Part shown: positions 19,872-31,781 of the stretch, piece by piece
Layout: each line of letters starts with the position of its first letter
How positions within the stretch are numbered: position 1 is the stretch's first letter
DNA from: Albula goreensis
Lineage: Eukaryota; Chordata; Actinopteri; Albuliformes; Albulidae
Direction of reading: 5' to 3'
Assembly: GCA_022829145.1 (NCBI GenBank)
Contig: CM040741.1
Span: forward strand, 50,128,180-50,192,179
Length of the DNA stretch: 64,000 nt
Position numbers and translations under genes: made by a program
Notes under the pieces: generated by a model
Database searches by the model: none
What the model saw: the letters and a program-made list of their open reading frames with translations, nothing else
Told to the model about the DNA's origin: nothing

Positions 19872-22800
19872 ATGGAGGTTCCAGGAACGGATAGCGAATG
19901 GCGGAGTCCTGCATTCCGACAGAAAGTAGTGGCACAAATGTAAGTTTTGCTTTTCTTAAATGTAATTTTTCATCATTCTAAACGTACTTGCATCTGACAT
20001 CAAGAACACGGTACGACTTTTTTCGGCATGTTTATTGAGGCCTCACATGCATCCTGGGTGTTGATTCGCTAGCTTCACTGCTCGCAGTTGGGGTAACATG
20101 GAAACCCAAGAAGCTTAGATGTTAGCTGCAATGTAGATTGATTAGCAAGCCAACGTTAGCTTTTTTTATTCGGTACCGCGATTTTTTCGCCAAGCAGTTG
20201 TTGGCTCGCACCTCTCGTCTTCTCTGTAGACAGCTCATGGGGTTCGTTTGTTAATTAGCAAGCGATCGAAATACGAACGTTTGATGCTGATGAACCTGCT
20301 ATGGCTAACAAGCTAGCTTCTTGGGGTATCTGTGATTTTTAACAGTGTAGTAGTAGCTAAGTTAATAAGCAATTTCAGGGTCAACTTTGCTAGCGCAGTG
20401 TAGTTCACTTGATTTGGTAGCAACATGGATTAACTTCCTTAGTAGAAGGCAACTGGTGAAATACTAGCATAGAGGTGTATACAGTATCCACTTCAATTTA
20501 AAGTTGTCATCACACTTTGTACCTCTTGCTGTATATGACTCCAGCGCTAATATTCATGTTACAACTATGACCTTTTTCCCTCTTGAGTTTGAGTAACTTT
20601 ACAACACAGTGGTATCTAGTTAGATGTTCCTAACATTTAGAATTGAAATGGCTCTTGGGTTGTTGGCCAACTAAACATGGTAAAACTGAATCTCTGGCTT
20701 TGAATAAAAGTAGTTGACATCTTCTAGATTAACCTGACTAGAGCTGGTGTTATCCAAAGACTGCATGCATTCCTTCATGTAGTACCAAGGAGCTTGTTTT
20801 ATCATGAAATCTGAGCTGCTGCAGTGGCTAGCTAACTACTGTTCTCAATTTCTGTGATAGCAGGGTTTTCAGAATACATGGTCACTAACATAATCATACA
20901 AATGCGTAGTCATTTTGGACTGCTGGTGGTGCACCTGCAGAGATAAGTCACTTGCTAGATGAATATTATAAAACTGACAAAATCTTTTTCAAAAGTAGCA
21001 GCCATTATCAAAGATCTCAGCCCTATGTTTAACCCACAGTAAAGATATGAAGAGCACTAAAGCAAACAACACACTGCCAACCTAATCACTGCCTCAGCTT
21101 CTTTTTTGGTAAGGTGTTCTGTGTCATTCCGACTTTCCATTATTAATATTAAACGGATGACCAATTAGCCAGGAAAAAAGATGGACAAATGAGACATCTA
21201 TCATAATCTAAATGAAGCAAATGTTTAAGACTGTATTGCTAGATTAAGGACGCTGTGATGGAAACTCACGAGTGTATAATTCCTCTCCTTGCAGCGAGGA
21301 TGCAATGCGGAAGGCAGGGACACCACATGCCAAGTCCAGCAACGACATGGAGAATCACGTCTTCGTCAAGGCCAAGTCAAGAGTGAGCTGTTTTTCCTCT
21401 ACAAGCACTAGTCACAAATTAAGTGAAATATGTTTTAAATAACATTTTAAAGGTTTAACTGTCCAGCTGACATGAATGTCTGTTTGGTGAAAAAAAAAAA
21501 CAGGATGAATATCTGTCCCTGGTAGCAAGGCTGATAATACACTTCAGAGACATTCGTAAGTATGCAGTCGGTTCTTTTTAAATACTTGTGTAATTTCAGT
21601 CACCTAAATTGTTTTGTCACCATTCACACAGCTGTTTTCCTCGATGTGTTTTGCAAGATATCATGGCGTCTGTAACCTTCCAAACCAAGATAAACAATAA
21701 AGCTAAGACCTGGAGTTTCAGCGTATGGCTGTATGTGGCGTGCCAGCAATAAACAGATTTTAATCTGAATTACCAGTTAATGTGGATTCAAGCAGGTACA
21801 TCTTGAGAAAACCTAGGTGTGGTGTTTATTTAAATAAAGCTTCGATTAGTGTGAATGGTACTATAAAAGGTCAAATTAGATGATGTCTTTTATTGTGTTG
21901 TAATATGCCCCTTTCAGTAATATTTTGTTGTCTGTTATTGTATTCATCTGTCATATTGACTGATTATGGTTTTTTTTTCTGTATATGCTCTTCAGAAAAG
22001 AAGGCACAAGGAGGCCCAGGTGAGCTCGGTCAGAGGTTCTATGAAATGCAGTCACCGATAGAGGTTCAAATTGCCTGGATCGTCACACAATATGCTGTTG
22101 TTGTTTTATGACTGTCCAGTGGCGCAGGAAACATGTAAATTAATGTGCATCTGCAGTGTGGAAAAAAGCCTGTTTGCCATCATGTGACTTGGAGAAGACA
22201 CTTATTCACAGCTGTCTCCTCCTGAAGACGGATGGAGAGGGTTGCTGCATGAAGCTTAAGAGTTTTGCTGTCATGAAGTATGGGGAAAAAGTACAAAGAA
22301 AAAACATCAGTGTAATTTCAGTCTAAGTTATTAACCCCATCAGATTATCTACAAATCTCAAGGTTTTGCTGAAAATGGTATTAGTTACAGAGATGAAGAT
22401 GGCAACCAAAACACCAGGGTCAGGGAAGTACAGGCTTCAATCAGATTATTGAGATTATTGCTTACACTTAATGAAAGGAGCATTCATTAATTACTTTAAT
22501 AAAGTTTTTGTGAATGAAACGTGCAATGAAACGTGGGGGGAAAAAAAGACACAAATCTTACATAAAGAGTATAACAACAATAAATACAACTCTAGAAATT
22601 CAAAGAAGTTGCATCAAACATTAAAAGGTTTTCTTCACAACATCATTTTGCTCACCAAATGTTCAGGAGTGGAAATCTCCTGTTCTGGCTCTGTTTTTTG
22701 CCATGATGCTACAGGTGCAAGGGTTGGTTGATAGTTGGCACATGTGCAAACAGCAGCACTGGCTGGTTCATGTAATGTTGCAATGATGATTGAGGTTAGG

Positions 22801-25800
22801 GCTAAATGAGTTTATATCTGAAGTGGCTTATAGGCTCATGCTGCCTTAAAATGCTAGTCTATGCCAGTAGGTTTGCATACATGGGATGAGCCATGTGTTC
22901 ATAATGCAAAAATACTTAAATCACCTGACTATACCCATCTGAATGGTTGTTCTCACCTTCAGAGTGTTCATAGTTTTTTTTTCTTTTCAAATTCTCATTT
23001 GATTCAAATGTTTAAATTCATTCTGACAGCAGTTACCCAGTTATGTTTACTGTCACCCCTGCTGTTATTGTTGACTGTCAAGCTTGTTCCCCAGTTGTGA
23101 TCTTTCCTCTGCCTGTGTCTGTGCCAGACCCCATGAACGCGCTGCAGACACTGACTGGAGTAGGTGCAGGTGGGCCAGGAGGAATGGGCATTGGGCCCCG
23201 CCCCACAGGTGCTCCTGTTGGCATGGCCGGCCTGGGGCAAATGCAGATGGCCCAACATGGCATGCCTGGTGTCCCCGGGAACCCCCAGACCAGTGAGTTG
23301 TTAACAGGCCATCCACTTTGAGCAGTATTGTTCTCGATAGCATCGAAAAAAGGACCATTCATTTTTTAAGTCAGTGGTGCATTTCATCCCCCATTGTCTT
23401 CACATCACTCTTCTTGTTATGCATTTTTGCGAAGTTGGTTAATTTTTGTTGTGTTGACATTTAAATCCTGCAGTGGCAGGATTTTATTGTGAGCTCACAC
23501 ACCAACCCACCCACAAGCTAAAAGCTAAACTGTACGTGTGCTATGTGCGTCTGCTATGAGCAGACCATGAGACTTGCCTAAGTCAAAGCAGACGTGGCCA
23601 AATTGTTGAATGCAAAATGTTTTTGTAAGTTGAGGAATGCATACACCACACTGTGCATTGATTATCTTTCTGAGTTTGTTATGTGGTGGCATGTTGTAAT
23701 ATTCCTTGCCCTGTCTCCTTTCCTTGCAGTTTCAGCACCACCGATCCAGATGCAACCGATTGCACCACAGCAGCATCAACAGCAGCAGTTCCAGCAGTAC
23801 CAGCAACAGCAATCAATGCAGCAGCAGACGGCCATGCAGCAACAGCAAACAGCCATGCAGCAACAGCAAACCGCCATGCAGCAACAGACGGCCATGCAGC
23901 AGACAGCCATGCAACAGCAAACAGCCATGCAACAGCAGTCGGCCATGCAGCAGCAATTCCAAGCTCAGCAGCAGCAGCAGCAACAGCAGCTACTGAAACT
24001 GCAGCAGCAGCTGCAACAGGCCCAACAGCAGCAACAGCAGGCCCAGAACCAGCAGCAGCAACAGCAAAACCCACAACAGGTAACATGCAAGGGTCACATT
24101 CCCTCAGTGTGGCTTAGTGGACATTTAAAAAAAAAAAAAAAAAAAAACAGTGTGTAAATATGCCTGTGGTACAACATAACATTAACGAATCTGAAAAGTT
24201 TCAAGCTTGCAACAAGTCATGAAAAAACACATTTTCGATGAGTCAGTATCAAAAGTTAGATGTAATGTTAACAATGCTTATGTTTTTATTGAAATGCACT
24301 TCATGTCAAGTCTGTAACTTATGATTTTTTTTTGTTGTATCCCCCTACCCCATTCCCATTTTTGCACAGCTGAGGCAGATTCAGCAGCAACAGCAGTTTG
24401 TGCAGCTGCAACTCCAGCAGCAGCAGGCACAGAATCAGGCACAAGCGCAGGCTCAGGCCCAGGCCCAGGCGCAAGCACAGGCCCAGGCCCAGGCACAAGC
24501 ACAGGCACAGGCACAAGCACAGGTTTTACAGCAGCTACAGTCTCAGCACCAGGCCCAGGCTCAAGCTCAAGCCCAGGCTCAGGCCCAGGCTCAGGCCCAG
24601 GCTCAAGCTCAGGCCCAAGCTCAAGCTCAAGCTCAGGCTCAAGCCCAAGCCCAGTCAATCCAGCACATGGTCCAGCAGCCTCAGAACCAACAAGCTCCCT
24701 CCAGCCAGCTGCCTCCACACTCCCAGCAGCAGGCCATGGCTCCTCAGTCCCTGGCTGGGCAGATGGCCCCCCACAGCATGAGTGCTCTTGGCCAGTCGCA
24801 CCCGCAGATCAAGGCAATACAGGTAAACCTGCCATAGAGACTGTACATTCTATGGCTAATGGAAACCATTAATTACTGGCATATATGCGTCTGTGTATGA
24901 CTAGACCAGCAGGTTGCTTCCATATGATAATGATGTTTCCAACCCATAGAACATCTTTACAGGATACTGGCACAATCATGTAGAGAATAAAATGAATGAC
25001 TAGTTTTTTCTTTTATGACACATTTTCTTTTCTTCTGGACAGCTGTCACCTGTAGTCTGAATAACTTTGCTTCGTAGCAGTGTCCATGGTAATCTTTTAC
25101 GTCAGCAAGTTGGATGACAGTGGAGCTGTGTTGAAGTGACAGAAACATTCTTCTTGTTTTCTATGTGTGTGCTTGGTGGACTCCAGGCTCGAGCCTTACA
25201 GCAGCAGGCCCAGCAGCAGGCCCAGCAGGCTGCCGCCCAGGCCCAGCTTAACGCAGCGGGCCAGAGCCAGGTAAGAGCGGAGCAGAGCCGGCCGCCACAA
25301 CTCTGCTCAGCCGGCCTGGAGTGAATGCATGTCCTCAGATTGCTTTCTCCTCTTGGATTGGTTCATTTGAATTATCAGCATGATGGATATGGTTTTTCTG
25401 GCAGATTTGTATCTTCATTTCTGCAGGCCTGTATTTGATTGGTTGGGCTTTGATACTGTATGGTTGAAAACAAATGGGGGATTTGGGAAACAAAAGGGGG
25501 ATTATTATTTTGTTGGTGGGTCTGGGGTGGGGGCTCTTAATGCTGGTATTATGCTGGAGTTGTCTATTTCCCTATTTTGTATGCAAGTTTTGGATAACTT
25601 TGCTACGATTCAGGATCTGGTAGTGGACAGACTTCTTTATTTTCTATGTAGTGCTTAAACCTAGAACAGGAAATTACTATAATGTACAAATGTTGGCACA
25701 ATCTTCTTTAAAATACAGCTGGACAAAAGTTTGCTTCCGGACCACTTGCTGTAGTTTGATTTGTATGAATGGAAGAGTTGATTCACAATAGATTCTGAAG

Positions 25801-28800
25801 TAAGGTATTATTTTTGTTCTTCCTGTCACCTGCCTTTTCCTCTAAATCACACAAATAACACCCTGCAGGTCAGGTCAGAGCAGTCCAAGCCATTCGAACA
25901 CAGGAAGGCTTTGGCTATTGAATATGTTAAAAAATCAGGGTAAATGTAATATGTTAAAAAATCAGGGTAAATGTGTAAGAAACGATGAATGTAGGATTTA
26001 ATGCCCTCTCCTCCCCTACGCTTTCAGTCAAAACTAAATAAAAAAATAAGGTGAATTATATGGGACATATGGGCACTAGACAGAGGTTCTCTTGTTGTTT
26101 TCTGCAAAGAACCAGAGGAAGTTACCTTCCTACACCTCCTGGCATTGGTGTCTGCTTCATAAGAACGTCTGTATATCATGCATTGTGTGTGCGCGTGTGC
26201 GTGTGTGGCATGCCCTGACACTGCTGTGCATTGCCTGACATCGCATGCATTTCCCTGCCTAAATGGCTTAACAGCTTCTGCAAGGAAGTTACAAATAAAA
26301 CAACTTATATATCTTTTTGGAACTAACTCTGTTTTAGCTGCTGTTTAACTGTTAAATTTTTTTATTAACATAGCATGTCATTTAAGAAGTTGTGACCAGC
26401 AAAATATTTTAAGGAAATTAAGTCCCTTAAGTCTTAGGTTGTTGACTTGAAAGATCTCTAATATAGATTATTAAATGTTATGGTGCTGTCAGCACATTGT
26501 TGTCAACAAAAAAAATACACCTGGAATTCTGTCAAGTACTACTTAAAATGAAGGTGGAGCATGACCAGCAGGACATAAATTAACCTCTATTAAATGTAAA
26601 AAGGAAACCTTAAAAGTTCAATCTAATGCAGCCATCCTCAGTACTGTGCATCTCAGTCATTCATGCCTGCATGGTCCTGCACCAGGAGCACAGAGAGAAT
26701 GTACTCCCACACTGATAGGCTGATGTTGCCCAGGGGGGTGGGCAGGGTTGTCACAGCAACCATTCCCTGCGTATCCTCTGAGTAATGGACCCTGGGCTAA
26801 CATGGCGGTGCTGACCTGCCATGGGCCATGTTGCTGCCTCTGACACCATCCATTTGGCTCTGACTGTCTCTCGTCTCCTTTTGGTTTGTATCATTGCGTG
26901 TGCGTGTGTGTATGTACGTGTGTGCGTCCACTCGTCTGCCAGAATGAGACGCAGAGACGCCTGCATGCGCTTCTGCTCATCCCTCCCATCCCCCTCCCCC
27001 CGCTGATGCACTGCATTTCTTGTTTTTGCTTGTGACATGTCTGTTGTCCCTCTGTCCTCCCAAAGATGATGGCCCGATCTGGAATGCAGCCCCGGCTGCC
27101 CCGAGTCAACCAGGCCTCTGCCATACCTCCAAACTCTACCGCTATGGGAGGACAGCAAATGCCACAGGTACTTACGCTAGGGTCCAGTGCCACATCTAAA
27201 GGCCTTTTTCTCCCTCTGCCCTCACCCAAGCCATGGCCTATACTTGTGGAAGTCCTCAACCACCTCCAAAATTATTTCCCATAAACCTCATTCACGTGCC
27301 CCTTCCCTCTTACTACCACCCTCCCTTCAGTCACTGATTCAGCCTTGACCATTCAGGAAGAGTACCACTGTTGAAGCTTATTAAATACGCGTTTAAAAAA
27401 GGGAATTGTGGAATCTTAACAACAGACTTTTAGGAGCAGAAACATGCATTGCAGGTGTATGTAAGTTGGTAACCGTCACCTAGCTGTCTCTGGAGGGTAA
27501 CCTTGAATTAAATTGAGCAGAGCTGTAACTTCACCTCGAGCCTCTGTGTGTTTGTGTGTGTCTGTGTTGAAAAATGTCATTTTACACGTTGCTGTGTCAG
27601 GGTTTCTCTGAGAAAAGGGAAAATGGTGGCATGATTTTGGAAGCATCTATCCAGTTTTTTCCCCACTTGCTCATTCTAAATGTCCATTCAATTCTGGTAA
27701 CTTCTGTAATGTCTGTCTGTCCTTACTACAGACAGTTTAATACAAAAGGTCATACAACAGCATATTCTAATGTCACATGTAAGAAGTGTTGTAGAGGTCA
27801 TAACTTGCCGTACATGAAAGTCATGTTTTCATCTTGAATGCTGACATTTATTGTATAAGTCATCATGTGAGACTTTTGTTAATAGAGAGTGTATGTGGAC
27901 ATCTTAATGAACACATTTGAGTGTATATTTTCTCTGCATATTTTCAAACATCCAACTGGGGTGACAAGCTCACATTGAAAAGTTGTATATTAATCAGGAA
28001 GAAAAATAGAAAGTTATGGCATTTAAAAAGTCAGTTGGTTATGCTCAGACCTTTCTTAACTTCAAATATATAATGAACTATAACAACTTTCATATTTGCT
28101 GTTTATTTTAGAGAGAAAGAGCAACCTAGACCTCAGACCATTTCTGTGCTGTCAGATGAAACCTGGGCTTTTTTATTTAGCCCTCGCTGTCTGGCCTGAC
28201 TCGTATGAGCAAATAGGGCAGCAGACTGCATTCTGAGTGGATTTTATAAAGTGGTGATTTTTCAATTGGTTTGCTGATTTGGCCCTTATGTTTCTCCTCT
28301 GCCATGCCTTTTTCAATGAGTTTTAAAGTGTTGACATAACCTTGGGCGGATCCAGATGATTTGCCTGCCTGTGTTCACCTACCTTATGTTTTTTTAAACA
28401 TTCAGTTACATGTGGGCTCTCATTGGGGACTATTCTCTTTGTAAATTTTGACCGTCTTCCTATCTGTTGCTGTAGTGTTCATGCACAAGTGATAGTGGTT
28501 TGCTCTTCACACCCCTGCAGGTGCAGATGATATCATCACCCTCTCCAGTGCAGGCGCAAACTATGCCCCCTCCTCCTCAGCCACAGCCCTCGCCCCAACC
28601 CCCTACGTCCCAGCCCAACTCTGTCAGGTAAGGGAAACCCCGTTCATATTTTTCACCTGTTTTGTTCTGCTGTGATAATGATAATAAATTAATCATATTT
28701 AATAATGGCAGTGGTAATGATACAGTAGAACCCCAGGGGTAATGACATGAACAGAACTGAATTGTATTTTGAGTTGTATTGTTTTTGGGGGTTTTTGTTG

Positions 28801-31196
28801 CAGCTCTGGTCCCACTCCATCCCCCGGTGGGTTCCAGCCCAGCCCATCCCCACAGCCATCCCAGAGTCCAGCCACAGCCCGCACCCCCCAGAACTATGGC
28901 GTTGCTTCTCCTGGCCCTCTCAACACCCCAGGTACCAACACCCTTCATTATAACTGATATGTTTAGCCTAACTAGTGCTCATGCTAGCATTTAAGCTAGC
29001 ACTTAGACTTGTGGATGTTACTGAGATGCTGGTGAGGCCATGCAGCAGGTGGTTGAAGGTTTTCTCTGTATTTGGACAGGGAACCCCAGCTCAGTAATGA
29101 GCCCAGCAGGGGCCTCACAGACAGAAGAGCAGCAGTACCTGGAAAAGCTCAAACAGCTGTCCAAGTACATTGAGCCCCTGCGCAGGATGATCAACAAGAT
29201 CGACAAAAATGAAGGTGACAGTGTGGGGAGGGGTCCTGCATCTCTTTTGTCATTCAGGCCTGTCTCCGTGATAGTGTCTGTGTGATACATTTCCCCAGTG
29301 AATGTGATGCTTACTACCCACAACATTTTTCTCTCTGTTCATAACAGATCGCAAGAAGGACCTGAGCAAGATGAAGAGCTTGCTGGATATCTTGACTGAC
29401 CCTTCCAAACGGTATGAGAAGTGGTGAACTGAACAGGCTATGCTTCTTTTCCCCCACAGTTCACTGAGTGGTTATTTTATGTTTGTCTTAATTCCTCTTC
29501 CTGTAGGTGCCCCTTGAAGACCTTACAAAAGTGTGAAATAGCCTTAGAAAAACTAAAGAATGACATGGCAGTGGTAAGCTTGCAGCTGATTTTTCTATGC
29601 TATTTGCACTGTATGTGTAATGTAGATTGTACATTTTAACAGATTTGGTGATGCACCTTTTGTCTTATTCTCCTTTTTGTGATGAACCATGTATGAGTAA
29701 TATACATTTTTTTTTGCGTGTGTAAACCTATCTTGTTTGTTCTTGTGAATCTTTCAGCCGACTCCACCACCTCCTCCAGTACCCTCCACCAAGCAGCAGT
29801 ACCTGTGCCAGCCTTTGCTGGATGCAGTCATGGCAAACATTCGGTCACCTGTCTTCAACCATTCCCTGTATCGCACCTTCGCCCCAGCCATGACTGCCAT
29901 CCACGGTCCTCCCATCACGTGAGTGTAATGCAATGGGACTAAATTGCGCACAATGATAATCCTCCCTTACCAGCTAAATGCATCACCAACAATGTGGTGA
30001 CATGAGTTAGCAAAGTTAATTGCAATGTCAAAAATAAAGCAACTGGAGTCAAGGATTATTCAAATCACTGTGCAGGGGACCCATGATACCAGCCCGAAAA
30101 CGGAAACATGAGGACGACGACCGGCAGACCATTCCCAACATCCTTCAGGGAGAGGTGGCCCGCCTCAACTCTAAATTTCTAGTCAACCTGGACCCCTCAC
30201 ATTGCAGCAACAATGGGACAGTGCATCTCATCTGCAAACTGGGTGAGTGGGCCATTAGAACATAAAGTTCCATTGTGGGGTTCAGAGAAAAAGCAAAAAA
30301 AAAAAAATGGAATTTCCCAATTCCAAACATATTCAGCGATGTAATGGTCTCTTGAGGCCCTAACACAAATGATTCTGTGAGTTCCAAAAGGTACACACTG
30401 TAGGCAGTGTTTATTAGGTGAGCTGGTTTAAGAAATGCTGTTTTTCCTGTGTCTAAATGCTTTTGCTTTCCTGGTCTCTCACAGATGATAAAAACTTGCC
30501 CAGCGTCCCTCCCCTGCAGCTAAGCATCCCTGCAGACTACCCAGATCAAAGTCCCCAGTGGGCAGACCATGCTCAGCAGTATGGTAAGGACCCTCCTCTG
30601 CCCTCATTTTGTAGAGGCCTGAGTGTGGTGGGGGGGAGCCTGGTTCTTAAGCAGCAGTTCTAATGAGAGATGAATGGTCAGCATATTTTTAGCTGTACAG
30701 TGAGAAAAGGATGTAATGAGGCTGGTTGGTTTTGATTCTACAAGGGGCATAATGAGCTAAGCTGGTTCCATATATTCATTGGAAAAGGGTTATAATGAAT
30801 GAACTTATCACCAGTGATTTAGTGAGAAGATGGCACATTGAGCCAGCCTGGTTCCAGCTCCTTATTGAGCTGGGGGGGTGGGGATGGACAGGTATGATGA
30901 GCCAGCTTAGTTCCAGCTCTACAAAGGGTATAATGAACTACCTTGCTTTTGGTTCTACAGTGTGAACAGTAGAAGAGCACACACAGCTTACACAGGACTG
31001 TATGAACGTATGTGTGTAGAGTGATGCATTTTTGATGGATCTGCCTTGTCTGATTTCAGGTGCAAACCCTTTTCTGCAGACAGTCCACAGAAACATGACC
31101 TCTAAGCTCCTGCAGCTTCCTGACAAACACTCTGTGACAGCACTGCTGAACACCTGGGCCCAGAGCGTGAGGCAAGCCTGTCTGTCTGCTGCCTAG
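19872..31196 (+). CDS. med15: Mediator complex subunit 15 (18 coding exons)
   Basis: Exons: 19872-19939, 21295-21382, 21504-21555, 21996-22019, 23128-23292, 23730-24079, 24370-24822, 25187-25270, 27066-27167, 28521-28627, 28804-28931, 29080-29214, 29348-29411, 29507-29573, 29758-29918, 30076-30242, 30485-30583, 31060-31196. Frame is kept throughout, giving 816 aa (human 788). Residues about 8-70 form the KIX domain ([25 protein letters not shown], then [16 protein letters not shown]), which binds activators such as SREBP. Residues 133-428 are Gln-rich with Met-Gln and Gln-Ala repeats; 463-540 are Pro/Ser/Gln-rich. From about 541 the protein is nearly identical to vertebrate MED15 ([52 protein letters not shown]) and ends [15 protein letters not shown]. 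It is a nuclear tail-module subunit of Mediator. A basic patch, [10 protein letters not shown], may be a nuclear localisation signal. The longer introns contain no other gene that I recognise. Confidence 0.97.
21996..22019 (+). CDS. med15: 24-nt microexon 4 of med15
   Basis: Flanked by a good acceptor (gctcttcag) and donor (gtgagct), this 24-base exon encodes KKAQGGP plus two split codons at the end of the KIX domain. It corresponds to the human HNKKSQAS segment. Its phase (1 in, 1 out) means skipping keeps the frame, so it could be optional. Confidence 0.85.
23815..23960 (+). repeat. med15: Met-Gln-Gln-(Gln)-Thr-Ala tandem repeat in med15 exon 6
   Basis: About eight imperfect units of 15-21 bases (atgcagcaacagcaaacagcc type) encode repeats of AMQQQ(Q)T, then run into an uninterrupted CAG/CAA tract. 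Units differ by whole CAG/CAA codons, as expected from slippage. It lies in the Gln-rich activator-binding half of the protein. Reading frames on the other strand and in the other forward frames (Ala-, Ser-rich) are shadows of this repeat. Confidence 0.9.
24439..24657 (+). repeat. med15: (Gln-Ala)n coding tandem repeat in med15 exon 7
   Basis: Within exon 7, two blocks of CAR-GCN hexamers encode 14 and 17 consecutive Gln-Ala pairs. They are separated by a short insert that begins Gln-Val-Leu-Gln-Gln and ends Ser-Gln-His. Codons vary freely (CAA/CAG; GCA/GCC/GCG/GCT), so the dipeptide pattern is not simply a fresh DNA microsatellite. Human MED15 has plain poly-Gln here and no such alternation. 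Confidence 0.95.
25921..25974. repeat. Perfect 27-bp tandem duplication
   Basis: Two exact copies of a 27-base unit beginning aatatgttaaaaaatcaggg lie side by side in med15 intron 8. Exact identity implies a recent duplication. Confidence 0.95.
30690..30960. repeat. Degenerate minisatellite in med15 intron 17
   Basis: Four to five diverged units of roughly 50-70 bp share tctacaaggggcataatgag and agctggttccag-like cores (for example near 30740, 30785, 30850 and 30910). Unit boundaries are blurred by indels. It fills much of the intron between 30584 and 31059. Confidence 0.6.
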
Positions 31197-31781
31197 AGCC
31201 ATCTTCAGGACCCCTCTGGCACAGCAGTCTGCCATGTCCAGCACTGCTCATGGCTGTGAACTTATGTCGCCTTGGCTGACAACTGAGGAATACCCCTTTC
31301 TCCCCCTTTTTCTCACATTTATAGGAAACTGTGCTGAAAAAGAATGTATACTCCTTAACTGTATTCTTTTTGTGTGTAAACTTTTTTAAGTGGTTATATA
31401 ATCAAAGAATCTTCCTTGGTAGCTGAAAATGAATAAATACTTTTGCTGTTCAGTTGTGTTTTACCGTACTCCTTCTAACAGTTGTCGTATTTACATCAAT
31501 TGTGATGTATCAGAATACACCGCAAAATAACTGACCAGCTCTTCCAAGTGAATGGAATCGGCTTAATATTTTCAAAAGCAAGTGGCAGTTAAAATGACTG
31601 TTTGTAAATAGTGGAGTACAGTCGTAATAGGAGGTACAGGTAAATTCCTGATTTTGATAGAACCAGTCCTGATGCATCATGGTGTGCAGCATTGCCAAGT
31701 GTTACAGCTGAGAGTGAAATCCTTTGGCTTTGATGTCCTTGAACGTGATGTTTAAGGGTTAAGGTGAGTGGTTTGTCCCTC
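31197..31781. other. med15-ccdc74 convergent 3' region
   Basis: This 585-bp stretch contains the whole med15 3' UTR and the ccdc74 3' UTR on the other strand. No AATAAA on the minus strand lies between the ccdc74 stop and the med15 end; the nearest variant is TATAAA (31317-31322). The two mRNAs may therefore overlap tail to tail. Confidence 0.6.
31432..31437 (+). other. med15: med15 polyadenylation signal AATAAA
   Basis: A canonical AATAAA lies 236 bases after the med15 stop codon and is followed within about 20 bases by a GU-rich stretch (gttcagttgtgtttt). Cleavage is expected at about 31450-31460. This gives a short 3' UTR of about 260 nt and leaves about 330 bp before the ccdc74 stop codon on the other strand. 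Confidence 0.75.

Noticed and set aside
23679-24117. Ala-, Thr- and Ser-rich ORFs in other frames of med15 exon 6
   Set aside because: They are frame and strand shadows of the CAG repeat; the Gln frame is the one continuous with the flanking exons.
24278-24872. Gly/Pro/Ser- and Glu/Leu/Pro-rich ORFs over med15 exon 7
   Set aside because: Shadow translations of the Gln-Ala hexamer repeat.
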